A DNA stretch of 64,000 bases. Origin: Gemmatimonadaceae bacterium. Its GTDB lineage: Bacteria; Gemmatimonadota; Gemmatimonadetes; Gemmatimonadales; Gemmatimonadaceae. Both the position numbers and the translations under genes were made by a program. This document shows, piece by piece, positions 35,732-44,404 of the stretch. A model generated the notes under the pieces. That model did not search any database and was not told the DNA's origin. It saw only the letters and a program-made list of their open reading frames with translations. Every line of letters starts with the position of its first letter. The stretch's first letter is position 1. The stretch covers positions 62,001 to 126,000 of the forward strand of contig DATNEW010000019.1 of NCBI GenBank assembly GCA_035606695.1. Reading direction: 5' to 3'.

Positions 35732-36778
35732 ATGGCTGTGTCGACCTTGCAGGACGACAAGAAAAAGGCGTTGAACCTCGCCATCGCGCAGATCGAAAAG
35801 AGCTGCGGCAAAGGTTCGATCATGCGTCTGGGCGCGGACAACAAGGTGCGCGTCGAGGCAATTTCGACCGGAGCGATCAATCTCGACGCGGCGATCGGCG
35901 TGGGAGGAATCCCGCGGGGTCGCATCACCGAGATCTACGGGCCGGAATCGAGCGGCAAGACGACGCTGTGCTTGCACGTCGTCGCGAACGCTCAACGGAA
36001 CGGTGGGGTTGCGGCGTACATCGACGCGGAGCATGCGCTCGATACGGAGTATGCAAGAAAGCTGGGTGTCGACGTTGAAGCGATGTTGATCTCCCAGCCG
36101 GACACCGGCGAGCAGGCGCTCGAGATCTGCGAGATCCTGGTGCGTTCGGGAGCGGTGGATGTCGTCGTCATCGACTCGGTCGCGGCTCTGGTGCCGAAGG
36201 CCGAAATCGAAGGCGACATGGGTGATTCGCACGTCGGGTTGCAGGCGCGCCTCATGAGTCAGGCGCTGCGCAAGCTGACGGGCTCCATCGCCCGGTCGAA
36301 GACGTCGGTCGTGTTCATCAATCAGTTGCGTGAGAAGATCGGCGTCATGTTCGGCAATCCCGAAACGACGACCGGTGGCAAGGCCTTGAAGTTTTACGCG
36401 TCGGTGCGGCTCGACATTCGCCGCATCGGCCCGGTGAAGGACAAGGAGGACGTGGTGGGTTCGCACGTCCGCGTGAAGGTGGTGAAGAACAAGGTGGCCG
36501 CGCCGTTCAAGCAGGCCGAGTTCGACATCATGTACGCGGAGGGGATCAGCCACGCGAGTCTGGTGTTGGACATCGCGTCGGAGGCGGGGATCATCGACAA
36601 GTCCGGCGCGTGGTACAGCTACAACGGTCAGAAGATTGGACAGGGCCGGGAGAACGCGAAGTTGTATCTCAAGGATACGCCGGCGCTCATGTCCGAAGTC
36701 GAAGAGAAGGTGAAGGCGCTCCTGGGCGTCGGACCGCGCGAGGTGATTGGCGGCGACATCGAGGCGATCGACGAGTAA
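35732..36778 (+). CDS. recA: Recombinase RecA
   Basis: Strand-exchange and SOS-activating ATPase. The 348 residues are typical. Walker A is GPESSGKT (70-77), Walker [19 protein letters not shown], loop L1 [20 protein letters not shown] and loop L2 [16 protein letters not shown] with [24 protein letters not shown] upstream gives a good ribosome-binding site. It has its own promoter. recX follows after about 300 bp. Confidence 0.98.
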   Translation: MAVSTLQDDKKKALNLAIAQIEKSCGKGSIMRLGADNKVRVEAISTGAINLDAAIGVGGIPRGRITEIYGPESSGKTTLCLHVVANAQRNGGVAAYIDAEHALDTEYARKLGVDVEAMLISQPDTGEQALEICEILVRSGAVDVVVIDSVAALVPKAEIEGDMGDSHVGLQARLMSQALRKLTGSIARSKTSVVFINQLREKIGVMFGNPETTTGGKALKFYASVRLDIRRIGPVKDKEDVVGSHVRVKVVKNKVAAPFKQAEFDIMYAEGISHASLVLDIASEAGIIDKSGAWYSYNGQKIGQGRENAKLYLKDTPALMSEVEEKVKALLGVGPREVIGGDIEAIDE

Positions 36779-36956
36779 GGCAGGAACGGCACGAACGCGG
36801 TCGAGCGATCGAACAGCGATACACCGGCAGAGAAATGGGCCGGGGAGAAGTAGGCTTGCGACGTTGGGACCCGGAAACTCCCTACGGAACAAGTCTGCGG
36901 CTCCCCGGTCTTTCTTTTGGCATCGCTTTCGTTACAGAGGCGGAGTGAGGTCAGGC

Positions 36957-37061
36957 CGGCGCTCTGCGCCGATGGTTTGGCCGCGACGACCGCCTCGCGA
37001 TGGTGCGACCGCGCCACAGGCGCGGTGGCGGAGCCGGGCTTCGCCCGGTGGTTACACCATC
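36957..37061 (+). other. Structured region between recA and recX (three-way-junction-like fold)
   Basis: The 306-bp gap 36779-37084 has no supported gene, but contains perfect short hairpins. CGGCGC-TCT-GCGCCG is at 36957-36971. Then a larger fold at 36999-37061: outer stem GATGGTG (36999-37005) with CACCATC (37055-37061), enclosing ACCGCGCC-ACA-GGCGCGGT (37008-37026) and CCGGGC-TTC-GCCCGG (37034-37048). No T-tract follows, so it is not a simple terminator. It could be a structured RNA element of the recA-recX message or a repeat. Confidence 0.5.
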
Positions 37062-37084
37062 GACCCGCAACGCCGGCAACACCG

Positions 37085-37594
37085 ATGACAAAACCTTCCC
37101 GCTCGACATACGATCGTGCGCTCGACATGCTCGAAGCCCGCGCCCGCGGCGTTGCCGAGCTAAGGCGTCTGCTCATTCGAAAAGGTGAGCCGGCGGCGGA
37201 CGTCGACGCCGCGATCGAACGATTGCGCGCATCGGGACTGCTCGACGACGCCAACTTCGCGCGACAGCTCACGCGTTCCAAAGCGCTCGGCGCCGGACTC
37301 TCGCGGCGGCGTATTCAGCAGGAGCTCGCGAAGCGCGGTGTCGCGCGCGACGTCTCCGACGAGGCGGTCGCGCAGGTATTCGAGGACGAGGCCATCGATG
37401 AGGATGCGTCGATTGAAAAGGTCGCGCGCAAGAAGTTGCGCATGCTCACGAAGGTGGACGAGGCGACGCGGCGGCGGCGGCTGTACGCATTTCTTGCTCG
37501 ACGCGGCTATGACAGCGACGACATTCAGCGGGTGCTTGCGCGGCTGACAGACGAGACGGCCGCGGTTGAACACGAGCACCACGACACGATCTGA
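37085..37594 (+). CDS. recX: RecX regulatory protein
   Basis: Inhibits RecA filament growth. ATG 37085 gives 169 residues with three-helix repeats typical of RecX: ALDMLEARARGVAELRRLL, then LLDDANFARQLTRSKALGAG and RIQQELAKRGVARD. The frame is open upstream, but that part is structured, non-coding-like sequence. Its stop lies inside an inverted repeat (37589-37608). It lies next to recA as in most genomes. Confidence 0.92.
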   Translation: MTKPSRSTYDRALDMLEARARGVAELRRLLIRKGEPAADVDAAIERLRASGLLDDANFARQLTRSKALGAGLSRRRIQQELAKRGVARDVSDEAVAQVFEDEAIDEDASIEKVARKKLRMLTKVDEATRRRRLYAFLARRGYDSDDIQRVLARLTDETAAVEHEHHDTI

Positions 37595-37678
37595 CAGAAT
37601 CTGACAAGGACAGTCGCTTCGCGCGCGAGAATCAGATGGCTTCGCGGAGCAAACAGATCTTGTCAGATTTTGTCAGAT
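37589..37678. repeat. 20-nt inverted repeat between recX and alaS
   Basis: Left arm ATCTGACAGAATCTGACAAG (37589-37608) and right arm CTTGTCAGATTTTGTCAGAT (37659-37678) are reverse complements but for one base (a G-T pair), separated by 50 nt. Each arm is itself a doublet of TCTGACA. There is no T-tract after the right arm. The left arm includes the recX stop codon. Confidence 0.8.
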
Positions 37679-37737
37679 CTTCTCGTTCTGCACCGTTGGC
37701 GCCCCCGCCCGGGGCGGAATAACTCGCCCGCTGGGGC

Positions 37738-37743
37738 TATATT
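37738..37743 (+). promoter_or_regulatory. Possible -10 box (TATATT) just before alaS
   Basis: TATATT ends 5 nt before ATG 37749. There is no Shine-Dalgarno sequence and no clear -35 at 16-18 bp. It would fit a leaderless alaS mRNA, but the evidence is one hexamer. Confidence 0.3.
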
Positions 37744-37748
37744 CGAGT

Positions 37749-40463
37749 ATGCTCGCCTCCGAGATCCGCTCGCGCTTTCTCAACTACTTCGAACGCAACG
37801 GACACGTCATCCGTCCGAGCTCGTCGCTCGTGCCGGGAGACGATCCGACGCTGCTGTTCACGAACGCCGGCATGGTCCAGTTCAAGAAGGTCTTCCTGGG
37901 CATGGAAGACCCGCCCGAGGGAAAGCGCCGAGCGACAACCTCGCAGAAATGTGTGCGCGCGGGCGGCAAGCACAACGATCTCGAGCAGGTCGGCCACACC
38001 GCCCGGCACTGCACCTTCTTCGAGATGCTCGGCAACTTCTCCTTCGGCGACTACTTCAAGCGCGACGCGATCACGTTCGCGTGGCAGTTCGTCACCGAGG
38101 AACTGAAGCTCGACAAGTCGCTGCTGCGCGTCAGCGTCCACCATTCGGACGATGAAGCGCGCGCCCTGTGGCGCGAAATTGCCGGGCTGCCCGATTCGCG
38201 CATCTACAGCCTTGGCGACAAGGACAATTTCTGGCAGATGGCCGACACCGGACCGTGCGGCCCGTGCTCGGAGATCTTCGTCGACATGGCCAAGGTCGTG
38301 AAGGATTGGCGCTTTCCGGATGATGCGACCGGCGAGTGGACCGATCTGAACGCCCAGGAGTTTTCGCTCGAGGCGTTCATCGAAGGGTCGGACAAGGATC
38401 GGTTCGTCGAGTTCTGGAATCTCGTGTTCATGCAATTCGACAAGCAGCCGGACGGCACGCTGGTTCCGCTGCCGAGGCCGTCGGTCGACACGGGCGCGGG
38501 TCTGGAGCGCATGTCTGCCATCACGCAGGGGAGCATGTCGGTGTATCACACCGACCTCTTCGCGCCGATGCTCGACGCTGTCGCGAAGACCGTCGGAACG
38601 CCGTACGCGCAGGCGGTCGAGCCGGCGTCGTATCGCGTGCTCGCCGATCACGCGCGGTCGGTCGCGTTCCTGCTCGCCGACGGTGTCTTTCCGTCGAACG
38701 AGGGACGCGGGTACGTCCTGCGACGCATCCTCCGCCGCGCCGTGCGCCATGCGTGGCTGCTCGGCCGCAAGGAACCGACGCTGGTCGAGGTCGTGAAAAC
38801 GGTGATCGACGCGATGGGCGATGCGTATCCCGAGCTGCGCCAACGCGCGCAGCACATCGTCAACACGACGCGAATCGAAGAGCAGAGCTTCCTCGATACG
38901 ATCGAAGGCGGTCTCACGCGATTCGAGCAGCTCGCGCCGCTGCTGACGGCGGACGGGGGCAGCGAGATTCGCGGCACCATCGACGGCGAGGACGCGTTCC
39001 GGCTCTACGACACGTACGGTTTTCCGATCGACCTCACCGAGTTGATGGCCCGTGAGCGTGGTTACGTCGTCGACGTGCCGGGCTTCGAGGCGGCGCTCGA
39101 CGCACAGCGCAAACGCTCGCAGGAGGACCGGCGGTCGCGGCGCATCGGCGTGGTCGCGGACGATCTCGCCGATCTCGCGGGGTGGGAGACGCCGGCGCCG
39201 GACGCGGCGCCGCACGCCTCGTTCGTCGGCTACGACGTGGTGGACATCGAGACGCAAGTCACCGCGATCAAGCATTTGACCGATGGGCGTGTCGCCGTGC
39301 TGCTGCGCGAGTCGCCGTTCTATGCGGAATCGGGCGGCCAGATCTCGGACAAGGGCGAGATCATTGGTCAGGGATGGCGCGTCGAAGTCGACGACGTACG
39401 CAAGATCGACGGACGTCCGGCCGCGATCGGCACGATGACGGGCACGTTTCAGTTCGGCCATGCGTCGGCGCGCGTCCCGTCGCTGCGCCGGCGCGATACC
39501 GAGCGCAATCACACGGCGACGCACCTGCTGCACGCCGCGCTGCGCCAGGTGCTGGGCGAAGCCGTGCACCAGGCGGGCTCGCTCGTCGCGCCCGATCGCC
39601 TGCGATTCGACTTTACTCATCACGGTCCTGTCAACCCCGAACGGCTGGTCGAGATCGAGGGGATCGTCAATCGCGAGATCTGGCGGGCCGCGCCGGTCAC
39701 CTACCGCGAGATGGCGTTCAACGACGCGCGCGCGCTCGGCGCCATGGCGCTGTTCGGCGAGAAGTATGGCGACGTCGTGCGTGTCGTGACGATTCCCGAA
39801 TTCTCGATGGAGCTTTGCGGCGGCACGCACGTCCGCAACACGGCGGAGATCGGGATCTTCAAGATCGTCGCGGAGACGGGCGTGGCGGCGGGTGTGCGGC
39901 GCATCGAAGCGGTGACGGCCGGCGGCGCGTACCAGCTTCTGCGCGGGGAAGAGCAGCGGCTGCATCGTCTCGCCGAACTGCTCAAGACGCCGCTCGACGG
40001 CGTGGAGAAGCGCGTGGCCGGGTTGCTCGAGGAGCGGCGCGCGCTCGAGCGGCGGCTCGACGAGGCGATGCGCGGCGGCGGCGACCAGCTTCAGAGTGTG
40101 CTCAAGAGCGCGACGGCGATCGGCGGCAACGGCACGCAGCTCGTTACGAGCGTCGTGCGCGCCGGCGACGTTAAAGAACTTCAATCACTCGGCGACGCGG
40201 TGCGTGAGAAATTGGGATCGGGCGTCGGCGTGCTCGCCGCCAGCTTCGAGGACGGAAAGAACACGCTGCTCGTCGTCGTGACCGACGATCTGCGCGACCG
40301 CGGCGTGCGCGCCGATGCGCTGATCAAGGACATCGCGGCGGCCGCCGGCGGACGTGGCGGCGGGAAGCCGCACATGGCGCAAGCCGGCATTCCCGACGCG
40401 TCGCGCTTCGACGACGCGTTCGCGCGCGCGCCGGATCTGGTGCGGAGCGCATTGGGCGCGTGA
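37749..40463 (+). CDS. alaS: Alanyl-tRNA synthetase
   Basis: Charges tRNA-Ala. The 904 residues run through the class II aminoacylation core (FTNAGMVQFKKVFLG, RATTSQKCVRAGGKHNDLEQ, HCTFFEMLGNFSFGDYFK), the editing domain with HTATH at 588-592 and CGGTH at 690-694 (zinc/editing ligands), and a C-terminal oligomerisation domain rich in GG (AAAGGRGGGKPHMAQAG). It is of normal length. Its stop overlaps the next GTG. Confidence 0.98.
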   Translation: MLASEIRSRFLNYFERNGHVIRPSSSLVPGDDPTLLFTNAGMVQFKKVFLGMEDPPEGKRRATTSQKCVRAGGKHNDLEQVGHTARHCTFFEMLGNFSFGDYFKRDAITFAWQFVTEELKLDKSLLRVSVHHSDDEARALWREIAGLPDSRIYSLGDKDNFWQMADTGPCGPCSEIFVDMAKVVKDWRFPDDATGEWTDLNAQEFSLEAFIEGSDKDRFVEFWNLVFMQFDKQPDGTLVPLPRPSVDTGAGLERMSAITQGSMSVYHTDLFAPMLDAVAKTVGTPYAQAVEPASYRVLADHARSVAFLLADGVFPSNEGRGYVLRRILRRAVRHAWLLGRKEPTLVEVVKTVIDAMGDAYPELRQRAQHIVNTTRIEEQSFLDTIEGGLTRFEQLAPLLTADGGSEIRGTIDGEDAFRLYDTYGFPIDLTELMARERGYVVDVPGFEAALDAQRKRSQEDRRSRRIGVVADDLADLAGWETPAPDAAPHASFVGYDVVDIETQVTAIKHLTDGRVAVLLRESPFYAESGGQISDKGEIIGQGWRVEVDDVRKIDGRPAAIGTMTGTFQFGHASARVPSLRRRDTERNHTATHLLHAALRQVLGEAVHQAGSLVAPDRLRFDFTHHGPVNPERLVEIEGIVNREIWRAAPVTYREMAFNDARALGAMALFGEKYGDVVRVVTIPEFSMELCGGTHVRNTAEIGIFKIVAETGVAAGVRRIEAVTAGGAYQLLRGEEQRLHRLAELLKTPLDGVEKRVAGLLEERRALERRLDEAMRGGGDQLQSVLKSATAIGGNGTQLVTSVVRAGDVKELQSLGDAVREKLGSGVGVLAASFEDGKNTLLVVVTDDLRDRGVRADALIKDIAAAAGGRGGGKPHMAQAGIPDASRFDDAFARAPDLVRSALGA

Positions 40464-40774
40464 CCGTTTCCGCCTGGCTGCGCGAGCGAACACCGGCGCC
40501 GCCCGAGCGGCTGTCGGCTTCGATCGAAGCCGCGCTTGGCGCACGGCTTTCGGCGCCGCGTGCCGAGGTGACGGATGCATGCATCGACGCGGCCGAGGCG
40601 TTGCTGCGCGATTTGCTCGCGCGGCCGTCGATGGGACGTGACTCGGCGCTCGATCTGCTGACCGTGGATGCGCTCGTCACCTATGCGTTCGAGGCCGCGG
40701 CGGACGATCCAGCGACACTGGATGCGCGCGCGCGAGATGCGGCGCGCCGCCTGGCTGCCGTCACGAACGGATGA
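40460..40774 (+). CDS. Small protein of unknown function
   Basis: A 104-residue, Ala/Arg-rich, mainly helical protein with no membrane span, signal peptide or motif I recognise. GTG 40460 overlaps the alaS stop (GTGA) and the stop overlaps the next gene's ATG, so it sits tightly in the alaS to asparaginase gene group. The third-base GC pattern and close packing support coding. Confidence 0.6.
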   Translation: MTVSAWLRERTPAPPERLSASIEAALGARLSAPRAEVTDACIDAAEALLRDLLARPSMGRDSALDLLTVDALVTYAFEAAADDPATLDARARDAARRLAAVTNG

Positions 40775-41523
40775 TCGACATCCACACGCACCTCTTACCG
40801 GGCGTCGATGACGGTTCGCCGTCGATCGCCGCCTCGGTGCCGGTGCTCCAGCGCTTCGGCGCCGAGGGCGTGGAGCTGGTCGTGTGCACGCCGCATCTCG
40901 ATGCGTCGCGCGCGCACGCGGCGCCGCACGATCGATTCAGAGAGATTCTCTCCGATCTTGCGGCGGCGGCGCCCGCCGTGCCGCGATTGGCGATGGGCTG
41001 GGAGATCATGCTCGACGTGCCTGGCGCCGACCTTCGCGATCCGAGGCTCGGACTCGACGGTTCGACGGCGCGCCTCGTGGAGTTCGCGCGCGGCGGCATC
41101 CCGCCGAACGCCGCGGACGAGCTCGAGCGATTGCGCGATGCGGGCGTCGTTCCGGTCGTGGCGCACCCGGAGCGGTATTGGGGCTGCACGCGCGCGCACG
41201 TCGCCGCGTGGCGAAGCGCCGGCGCCCGCATTCAGATGGACGTCACGGCCATCCTCGGCTCGCGGCGCATGAGCAAATTGAGCGAGGAGTTGCTGGCGGA
41301 CGGTCTCGTCGACTGCTTCGCGAGCGATACCCACGTGGACCATCGGAGTCTCGCCGCGGCCAGGCAGTGGCTCGACGAAGTGGCGCCGGCTGAGGCGGCC
41401 GCGCTGCTCACGCGCGACAACGCGCACCGTCTTCTCGCGAATGACGACCCGCTTCCCGTGCCGTCCATCGAGTGCCGCAAGGGCGTCATGGAACGGCTTC
41501 GCGAGCTGGTCTTCGGGCACTAA
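40771..41523 (+). CDS. CpsB/CapC-type tyrosine phosphatase (PHP fold)
   Basis: A 250-residue PHP-domain phosphatase of the CpsB/YwqE family, which dephosphorylates tyrosine-autokinases in capsule or exopolysaccharide systems. Metal ligands are visible in DIHTHLLPGVDDG (residues 3-15), CTPHLD, then GWEIML (Glu), PVVAHPERY and FASDTHVDHR. No tyrosine kinase gene lies nearby, so its partner is not shown. It begins in the last bases of the preceding gene. Confidence 0.87.
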   Translation: MIDIHTHLLPGVDDGSPSIAASVPVLQRFGAEGVELVVCTPHLDASRAHAAPHDRFREILSDLAAAAPAVPRLAMGWEIMLDVPGADLRDPRLGLDGSTARLVEFARGGIPPNAADELERLRDAGVVPVVAHPERYWGCTRAHVAAWRSAGARIQMDVTAILGSRRMSKLSEELLADGLVDCFASDTHVDHRSLAAARQWLDEVAPAEAAALLTRDNAHRLLANDDPLPVPSIECRKGVMERLRELVFGH

Positions 41524-41524
41524 T

Positions 41525-41530
41525 TATAGA
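41525..41530 (+). promoter_or_regulatory. Possible -10 box (TATAGA) just before gmhA
   Basis: TATAGA ends 6 nt before ATG 41537, in an AT-rich patch that stands out from its surroundings. No -35 or ribosome-binding site is visible. A leaderless start is possible but not established. Confidence 0.3.
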
Positions 41531-41536
41531 ACTGAT

Positions 41537-42109
41537 ATGTCAGATATTCAATTACACTTCAATCAAGGTCTGCGCGAGCTCGCCGCATTGGCGACCCGCG
41601 CCGCCGAAGAGCTCGGCCCCGACCTCGAGCGCGCGCTCGGCATGGTGCGCGACACGGTGGAGCGGGGCGGCACGCTCTTCTTCTGCGGCAACGGCGGCAG
41701 CGCGGCCGACGCCCAGCACATGGCGACCGAATATGTCGTACGCTATCAGCGCAATCGCCGCGCATATCCGGCGGTGGCGCTGACGACCGATACTTCGCTG
41801 CTCACCGCGGCGGGCAACGATCTCGGCTTCGACCACATTTTTTCGCGGCAGGTCGAGGCGCTCGCCCGGACGGGTGATCTGCTGATCATCCACTCGACGA
41901 GTGGCAACTCGCCCAACGTGCTGCGCGCGGCCGAGGCGGCGCGGGCGCGAGGCGTCGGGGTTTTATCGTTCAGCGCGAGAGACGGCGGCGCATTGCGCGC
42001 GCTGAGCGATCACAGCGTCATCATTCCGACCGATCGCACCGACCGCGCGCAGGAACTGCATCTGTGCATCGAGCATCTCATCTGCGACTACGTGGAGCGC
42101 AGTCTATGA
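41537..42109 (+). CDS. gmhA: Phosphoheptose isomerase (SIS domain)
   Basis: Converts sedoheptulose-7-phosphate to D-glycero-D-manno-heptose-7-phosphate, first step of ADP-heptose synthesis for the LPS core. ATG 41537 gives 190 residues. The SIS signature is FFCGNGGSAADAQHMATE, with HSTSGNSPNVL as the second phosphate-binding loop and ELHLCIEHLICDYVE at the end. The next step could be done by the heptose kinase at 50875. The stop overlaps the next ATG. Confidence 0.92.
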   Translation: MSDIQLHFNQGLRELAALATRAAEELGPDLERALGMVRDTVERGGTLFFCGNGGSAADAQHMATEYVVRYQRNRRAYPAVALTTDTSLLTAAGNDLGFDHIFSRQVEALARTGDLLIIHSTSGNSPNVLRAAEAARARGVGVLSFSARDGGALRALSDHSVIIPTDRTDRAQELHLCIEHLICDYVERSL

Positions 42110-42864
42110 TCGGATTGAAGGGAAAGCGCGCCTTGATCACCGGTGGCTCGCGCGGCATCGGCGCGGCGGCGGCGCAACTGTTCGCGGAATACGGCGCGCA
42201 CGTCGCGATCGGCTATCGCAGCCGCGCGCAGGATGCGGATCGACTTGTCGCCTCACTGCGGAAGGACCATGGCGTGACGGCGTTCGCGCACGCGTCGGAC
42301 ATCTCGACGATGCACGGGGCCGAAGAGCTCGTCGAGAGATCGGCGGCGGCGCTGGGCGGCCTGGACTTCTTCGTCGGCAGCGCCGGCATCTGGCCGTGCG
42401 ATGACGTGGCGTTGACCGACATGACGGACGTGCAGTGGCGCCGCACGATGGCCGAAAACGTCGATTCGGTCTTCTATACGACACGCGCCGCCATTCGTCG
42501 AATGCAGGATAATGGTCGGATCGTGCTGGTATCGAGCACCGCCGGCCAGCGCGGCGAAGCCTTTCACGCCGACTACGCCGCGTCGAAGGGGGCGATGATC
42601 TCGTTCGTGAAATCACTCGCGCCCGAGCTGGGCAAGCGCGGCATCACGGTGAACAGCGTCGCGCCCGGATGGGTAGACACCGAGATGTGCGAGCAGCCGT
42701 TCTCGAACGGCGGACGCGATCGCATTGCGGCGGGCATTCCGATTGGACGCATCGCCGCGCCGCGCGACATCGCCGGACCGATCGTATTCCTGTGCTCCGA
42801 TCTCGCGCGCCACATGACCGGCGAGATCGTCAATGTGAACGGCGGCAGCGTGCTCTGCGGATGA
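42106..42864 (+). CDS. SDR-family oxidoreductase (FabG-like)
   Basis: A 252-residue short-chain dehydrogenase. ATG 42106 overlaps the gmhA stop. The Rossmann motif GGSRGIG is near residues 11-17, the Asn-containing strand is replaced by VGSAGIWP, the catalytic Ser lies in LVSSTAGQRG and the YxxxK in YAASKGAM. Closest in outline to 3-oxoacyl-ACP reductases, but the substrate cannot be told from sequence and the gene lies among sugar and amino-acid enzymes. Confidence 0.85.
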   Translation: MIGLKGKRALITGGSRGIGAAAAQLFAEYGAHVAIGYRSRAQDADRLVASLRKDHGVTAFAHASDISTMHGAEELVERSAAALGGLDFFVGSAGIWPCDDVALTDMTDVQWRRTMAENVDSVFYTTRAAIRRMQDNGRIVLVSSTAGQRGEAFHADYAASKGAMISFVKSLAPELGKRGITVNSVAPGWVDTEMCEQPFSNGGRDRIAAGIPIGRIAAPRDIAGPIVFLCSDLARHMTGEIVNVNGGSVLCG

Positions 42865-43832
42865 TCGTTCTTCTTTTTACCGGCGGCACGATCTCCATGC
42901 GTCACGACGCCGGCGTGGGGGGCGCGGTGCCCGCGCTGCGCGGCCCCGATCTCGTGGCGCTCGTTCCTGGTTTGGCCGACATCGCCGACCTCGAGGTCGA
43001 CGACTGGGGCGCGTTTCCCGGACCGCACATGACGGTCGAGCGCATGTGGGCGTTGAGGCAGCGCATCGCGGAGCAGCTCGCGCGACCTGGCGTGGATGGT
43101 GTCGTCGTCACGCACGGCACCGACACGCTCGAGGAATCGGCCTATCTCGTCGCGCGATCGGTCGAGAGCGAAAAGCCCGTTGTGTTCACGGGCGCCATGC
43201 GTACGTCGAGCGATCTCGGGTGGGACGGTCCCGCCAACCTCGGCGCTGCCGTGCGGGTGGCGGCCGACGAGTATTCGCGCGGCGTGGGCGTCGTCGTCGT
43301 GATGTCGGATCGCATCTACGCGGCGATCGACGTCACGAAGGTGCACACGCACATGCTCGACGCGTTCGACAGCCCGGGACTTGGACCGTTGGGCGTCATC
43401 GACGACGGTTCGGTGATCTTTCGCCGTGCGCTGCCCGCGCCGGTTCCCGTATTGACGCCGGCCGCGCCGGCGACGCCCGTGGACGTCGTTTATGCATTCG
43501 CCGGCGCCGACTCGCGTCTGCTCGATGCATCGCGCGACGCGGGGAAGGGAGTCGTCATCGCGGCGATGGGTCGCGGAAACGTTCCCCCCGCGATGGTCGA
43601 CGGCATCGACCGGTGGGTGGCGGAGGACAAGCCGGTCGTCGTCACGTCTCGCGCCTTGCGGGGACGGGTCGGCTGCACCTACGGCTATCCTGGCGGCGGC
43701 CGGCGTTTGGCCGAACGCGGCGCCATCTTCGCCGGCTCGCGGCGGCCGCAACAGGCGCGCATCGACGTGATGCTCGCGCTGGGCGCCGGGCTCAGCGTTT
43801 CACAGATTCGTGAATTATTAGAGAAGTATTAA
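42861..43832 (+). CDS. L-asparaginase, classical (type I/II) family
   Basis: A 323-residue enzyme hydrolysing asparagine to aspartate and ammonia. ATG 42861 overlaps the preceding stop. The first catalytic Thr is in TGGTIS (residues 7-12) and the second in VVVTHGTDTLEESA; VFTGAMRTSSDLGWDG is another conserved stretch. No signal peptide is seen, so it should be cytoplasmic. A second, unrelated asparaginase lies at 55821. The last bases overlap the end of a convergent gene. Confidence 0.88.
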   Translation: MIVLLFTGGTISMRHDAGVGGAVPALRGPDLVALVPGLADIADLEVDDWGAFPGPHMTVERMWALRQRIAEQLARPGVDGVVVTHGTDTLEESAYLVARSVESEKPVVFTGAMRTSSDLGWDGPANLGAAVRVAADEYSRGVGVVVVMSDRIYAAIDVTKVHTHMLDAFDSPGLGPLGVIDDGSVIFRRALPAPVPVLTPAAPATPVDVVYAFAGADSRLLDASRDAGKGVVIAAMGRGNVPPAMVDGIDRWVAEDKPVVVTSRALRGRVGCTYGYPGGGRRLAERGAIFAGSRRPQQARIDVMLALGAGLSVSQIRELLEKY

Positions 43833-44251
43833 TTGACGTTCGAGGCCGTCTCGGCGCCGACGGGCTGCCAGACCTCGAAGCAGCGCCAGTCGTACTCGCG
43901 GGCGGCGCGGATCTGGTCGGGAAAGCCGAAGCAATCCGTCCAGCCTTCCTGCTCGGCACGCCAGCGGCAGTCCCACGCGAACTCGAACACGCGGGTGCCG
44001 GTCGAAGTGTGCACCTGCACGGTGCCGACGAAGTCGGAGCAGCCTGAGCGTCCGTGCACCGCGATGCGTTCCACGGGCAGATGGGGCTCGACTTCGAGCA
44101 TGTGCGCGATGAGTCGGCGAACCTTCACCGGCGGAGCAAATCCGTCAATCCGGATGAGCTCGGCATCGCCCGTGACGCAGTAACTCAGCACCGCCTTCTT
44201 GAACTTCTCGGCGGCCTGGGATGCTTCCAGAAGTTGCTCCAGCTCGGTCAA
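43829..44251 (-). CDS. Protein of unknown function, 140 aa
   Basis: A 140-residue soluble protein I do not recognise. It starts with TTG at 44251, eight bases after AGGAG, a good ribosome-binding site that decides this start. The middle holds a beta-rich stretch (VQVHTSTGTRVFEFAWDCRW) and a Trp/Cys-rich end (GWTDCFGFPD, YDWRCFEVWQPV). Its stop overlaps that of the convergent asparaginase gene by 3 nt, so both strands end there without a visible terminator. Confidence 0.65.
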   Translation of the reverse strand: MTELEQLLEASQAAEKFKKAVLSYCVTGDAELIRIDGFAPPVKVRRLIAHMLEVEPHLPVERIAVHGRSGCSDFVGTVQVHTSTGTRVFEFAWDCRWRAEQEGWTDCFGFPDQIRAAREYDWRCFEVWQPVGAETASNVN

Positions 44252-44310
44252 ATAAGCTCCTGATATTTACAGGTCTATGACGCACGAGCGCCGCTTTCGC
44301 AATATCGCTA

Positions 44311-44340
44311 TTGGAACATCCAAGTTGTAGTGGCTAGCCA
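44311..44340. promoter_or_regulatory. Paired small palindromes in the divergent region before the CCA-adding gene
   Basis: TTGGAACATCCAA (44311-44323) and TGGCTAGCCA (44331-44340) are two perfect short palindromes 7 bp apart between the divergent genes. They could be an operator, but no regulator is suggested by the sequence. Confidence 0.25.
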
Positions 44341-44404
44341 TCTTTGGTGCGCTAGATTGATGTCCCGCACGCATCAGATCGCTCAACCGAATTCATCCGC
44401 CAAC

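Noticed and set aside
35581-35732. LexA box before recA
   Set aside because: Neither CTGT-N8-ACAG nor GAAC-N4-GTTC is found in the spacer; another LexA motif cannot be excluded.
37594-37749. T-box riboswitch before alaS
   Set aside because: No T-box sequence, specifier loop or terminator/antiterminator pair is visible; only the 20-nt inverted repeat is.
37737-40184. 815-codon minus-strand frame opposite alaS
   Set aside because: Antisense shadow of a conserved synthetase; no domain in the translation.
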